Assembly (NCBI GenBank): GCA_015055625.1
Contig: SVHU01000011.1
Span: forward strand, 1-64,000
Direction of reading: 5' to 3'
DNA: 64,000 bases
Origin: Clostridiales bacterium
Lineage (GTDB): Bacteria; Bacillota; Clostridia; Christensenellales; Pumilibacteraceae
Part shown: piece after piece, positions 63,168-64,000 of the stretch
How the letters are laid out: each line of letters starts with the position of its first letter
Position numbering within the stretch: the first letter of the stretch is position 1
The notes under the pieces: model-generated
Databases searched by the model: none
Seen by the model: only the letters and a program-made list of their open reading frames with translations
Told to the model about the DNA's origin: nothing
Position numbers and translations under genes: made by a program

Positions 63168-63551
63168 CTAAAAATCTACTACTAATTCCTCAACTTTAGC
63201 ATTATCTTCATCTATAAAATCCAACGCGCACGATAAAAGCGTAAGCGCAGTCTTGTTTTTTAGCGAATACACTACGTTTTTCCCTCTTCGCGCGTCTTCC
63301 ACTACACCCAAATTCCGCAAGAACGCAAGCTGATGCGATAGCGTTGTTTGATTAATTCCCAAAACCCCAACAAGATCATTCACTATCATTGGCATTATAG
63401 ACAGAGCCAAGACTATGCGCAATCTAGTTTTGTCAGCAAAAAGAGAAAAAACTCTTTCCATACTTATAATATCACTCTTATTAGGAAGATAAGACTTAAT
63501 CTTTTTTTTGACTTCTTCGTCCATTATACAATTTTCAACAAACTCTTGCAT
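63168..63551 (-). CDS. ArsR-family winged-helix regulator
   Basis: A 127-residue repressor with the ArsR fold: MERVFSLFADKTRLRIVLAL opens the domain, VNDLVGVLGINQTTLSHQLAFLRNLGVV is the recognition helix region and the wing is RRGKNVVYSL. The ELCVC metal box in the alpha-3 helix is not present, so it probably does not sense thiophilic metals there; C-terminal acidic residues may bind another ligand. The start at 63551 is chosen because TATAAT ends six bases upstream; there is no Shine-Dalgarno. An ATG at 63524 is an alternative. Confidence 0.85.
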   Translation of the reverse strand: MQEFVENCIMDEEVKKKIKSYLPNKSDIISMERVFSLFADKTRLRIVLALSIMPMIVNDLVGVLGINQTTLSHQLAFLRNLGVVEDARRGKNVVYSLKNKTALTLLSCALDFIDEDNAKVEELVVDF

Positions 63552-63557
63552 ATATAT

Positions 63558-63587
63558 ATTATACAAAACGCGCTTATGACTTTGCAA
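63558..63587 (-). promoter_or_regulatory. Promoter of arsR-type gene, predicted leaderless
   Basis: TTGCAA (63582-63587), 18-base spacer, TATAAT (63558-63563), six bases, ATG at 63551. Confidence 0.55.
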
Positions 63588-63654
63588 CATTCCCTCATTG
63601 CTTTTTTTAGACTATAACCGCTGTTCTTGTAATTCGCTGTCGAAAGGAGAAAAA

Positions 63655-63828
63655 ATGATTCAGCAAGATATCTTCAAAATACTATTACTAGTATTATTGC
63701 TAACAAATAATCAAGACTCTGAGGAAATAAACTACACGTCTATCAATAACGTGGTGATTTTACTACTACTCTTTAGCTCGTCTTGCGCGTGCTCTAATAA
63801 TCAAACTACCCAAAACACCACGTTCTAA
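63655..63828 (+). CDS. Leu-rich 57-residue membrane peptide
   Basis: A 57-residue peptide with two short hydrophobic runs (FKILLLVLLL near 7-16 and VVILLLLF near 33-40), an acidic/Asn linker, and a Ser/Cys/Asn tail (SSSCACSNN). A good ribosome site (AAGGAG) lies 5-6 bases before the ATG and a perfect terminator follows, so it is likely a real gene. Its plan of two Leu runs split by a polar linker, ending Cys and Asn-rich, echoes the Cys-rich peptide at 11573. Function unknown; divergent from the ArsR gene, which could control it. Confidence 0.65.
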   Translation: MIQQDIFKILLLVLLLTNNQDSEEINYTSINNVVILLLLFSSSCACSNNQTTQNTTF

Positions 63829-63852
63829 CGTCTACAAAGCCCACAAAAATGC

Positions 63853-63884
63853 ACAAAAAACCGCATACGTATGCGGTTTTTTGT
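63853..63884. terminator. Perfect palindromic terminator
   Basis: A 32-base perfect palindrome: 16-bp arms acaaaaaaccgcatac/gtatgcggttttttgt, T-run on each strand; ends the 57-residue peptide gene. Confidence 0.9.
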
Positions 63885-63904
63885 AACATAGGAATAATTT
63901 TCAG

Positions 63905-64000
63905 ATAAATCCAGTTATAGATAATTACTTGCTTTACTCAAAGTACTCATATCGGATGAAACGGCGCGAAGGCGGTGGGCAGACCCACTGTCAATATGGG
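63905..64000. repeat. Edge of another dispersed repeat copy
   Basis: The ATTACTTGCTTTACTCAAAG segment and the lead-in gcgaaggcggtgggcagacc, then CACTGTCAATATGGG, match pieces of the island near 51430-51450, 51646-51674 and 52190. The copy continues past the window. Confidence 0.75.

Noticed and set aside
1-64000. tRNA and rRNA genes
   Set aside because: No cloverleaf with a GTTCRANNC arm and no rRNA-like stretch was seen in the intergenic regions.

Overview
The window is an AT-rich stretch of a bacterial chromosome that looks like an anaerobic, low-GC Gram-positive (Bacillota, Clostridia-type). The evidence is WhiA, HPr kinase, type III pantothenate kinase, an ECF-type S component, single-chain glycyl-tRNA synthetase, PPDK, a glycyl radical enzyme, AGGAGG-type ribosome binding sites and the conserved gene order uvrC / hprK / murB / PHP / whiA / dnaE / pfkA. 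An uncultured gut lineage would fit, but that is inference. Nearly all genes lie on the minus strand. I see no tRNA, rRNA, transposase, integrase or CRISPR array.

Layout. 1-3.6 kb: a glycyl radical enzyme divergent from an AraC regulator. 3.7-8.5 kb: a solitary RnlA-like HEPN ribonuclease and a large membrane-anchored surface protein. 8.6-11.8 kb: an S component / coaX / hom operon and a 64-residue Cys-rich micropeptide. 12-13.5 kb: glycyl-tRNA synthetase. 13.6-19 kb: three lipoproteins, one a 1178-residue repeat plus SGNH-hydrolase protein. 19-30 kb: one long operon (dGTPase, dnaG, two tandem sigma-70 genes, trmK, Nif3, zinc-ribbon protein, galU, a degenerate amidohydrolase, two histidine phosphatases, a YgjP-type metalloprotease). 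30-36 kb: ppdK, then an M20 peptidase with two membrane proteins. 36-43.6 kb: pfkA, dnaE, whiA, PHP, murB. 43.7-57 kb: a mixed segment separating murB from hprK, holding DUF1846, YgiQ-type radical SAM, rpiB, tsaC, a membrane protein, a BNR-repeat protein, a 1.2-kb gene-free repeat island, ALDH, a second AraC, a 38-codon ORF and a glycerol-1-phosphate dehydrogenase. 57-62 kb: hprK, a HAD phosphatase, uvrC, queH and a membrane-tethered serine protease. 62-64 kb: ung, an ArsR regulator, a 57-residue membrane peptide and the edge of another repeat copy.

Most functions are housekeeping: replication, repair, transcription, precursor synthesis and carbon control. The accessory interest lies in six places. 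(1) The RnlA-like HEPN protein has a roughly 140-residue Lys/Glu/Gln linker and no recognisable antitoxin. (2) Five loci have a -10 box placed 6-7 bases before ATG with no Shine-Dalgarno, which predicts leaderless mRNAs. (3) There are two sigma-70 paralogues, one altered at -10-contacting positions. (4) A Cys-rich micropeptide and a similar Leu-rich one are present. (5) The transporter-like pair sits beside an M20 peptidase. (6) The repeat island is a patchwork of several palindrome families and about 88-91-base direct repeats. All functional calls come from reading motifs; no database search was run.
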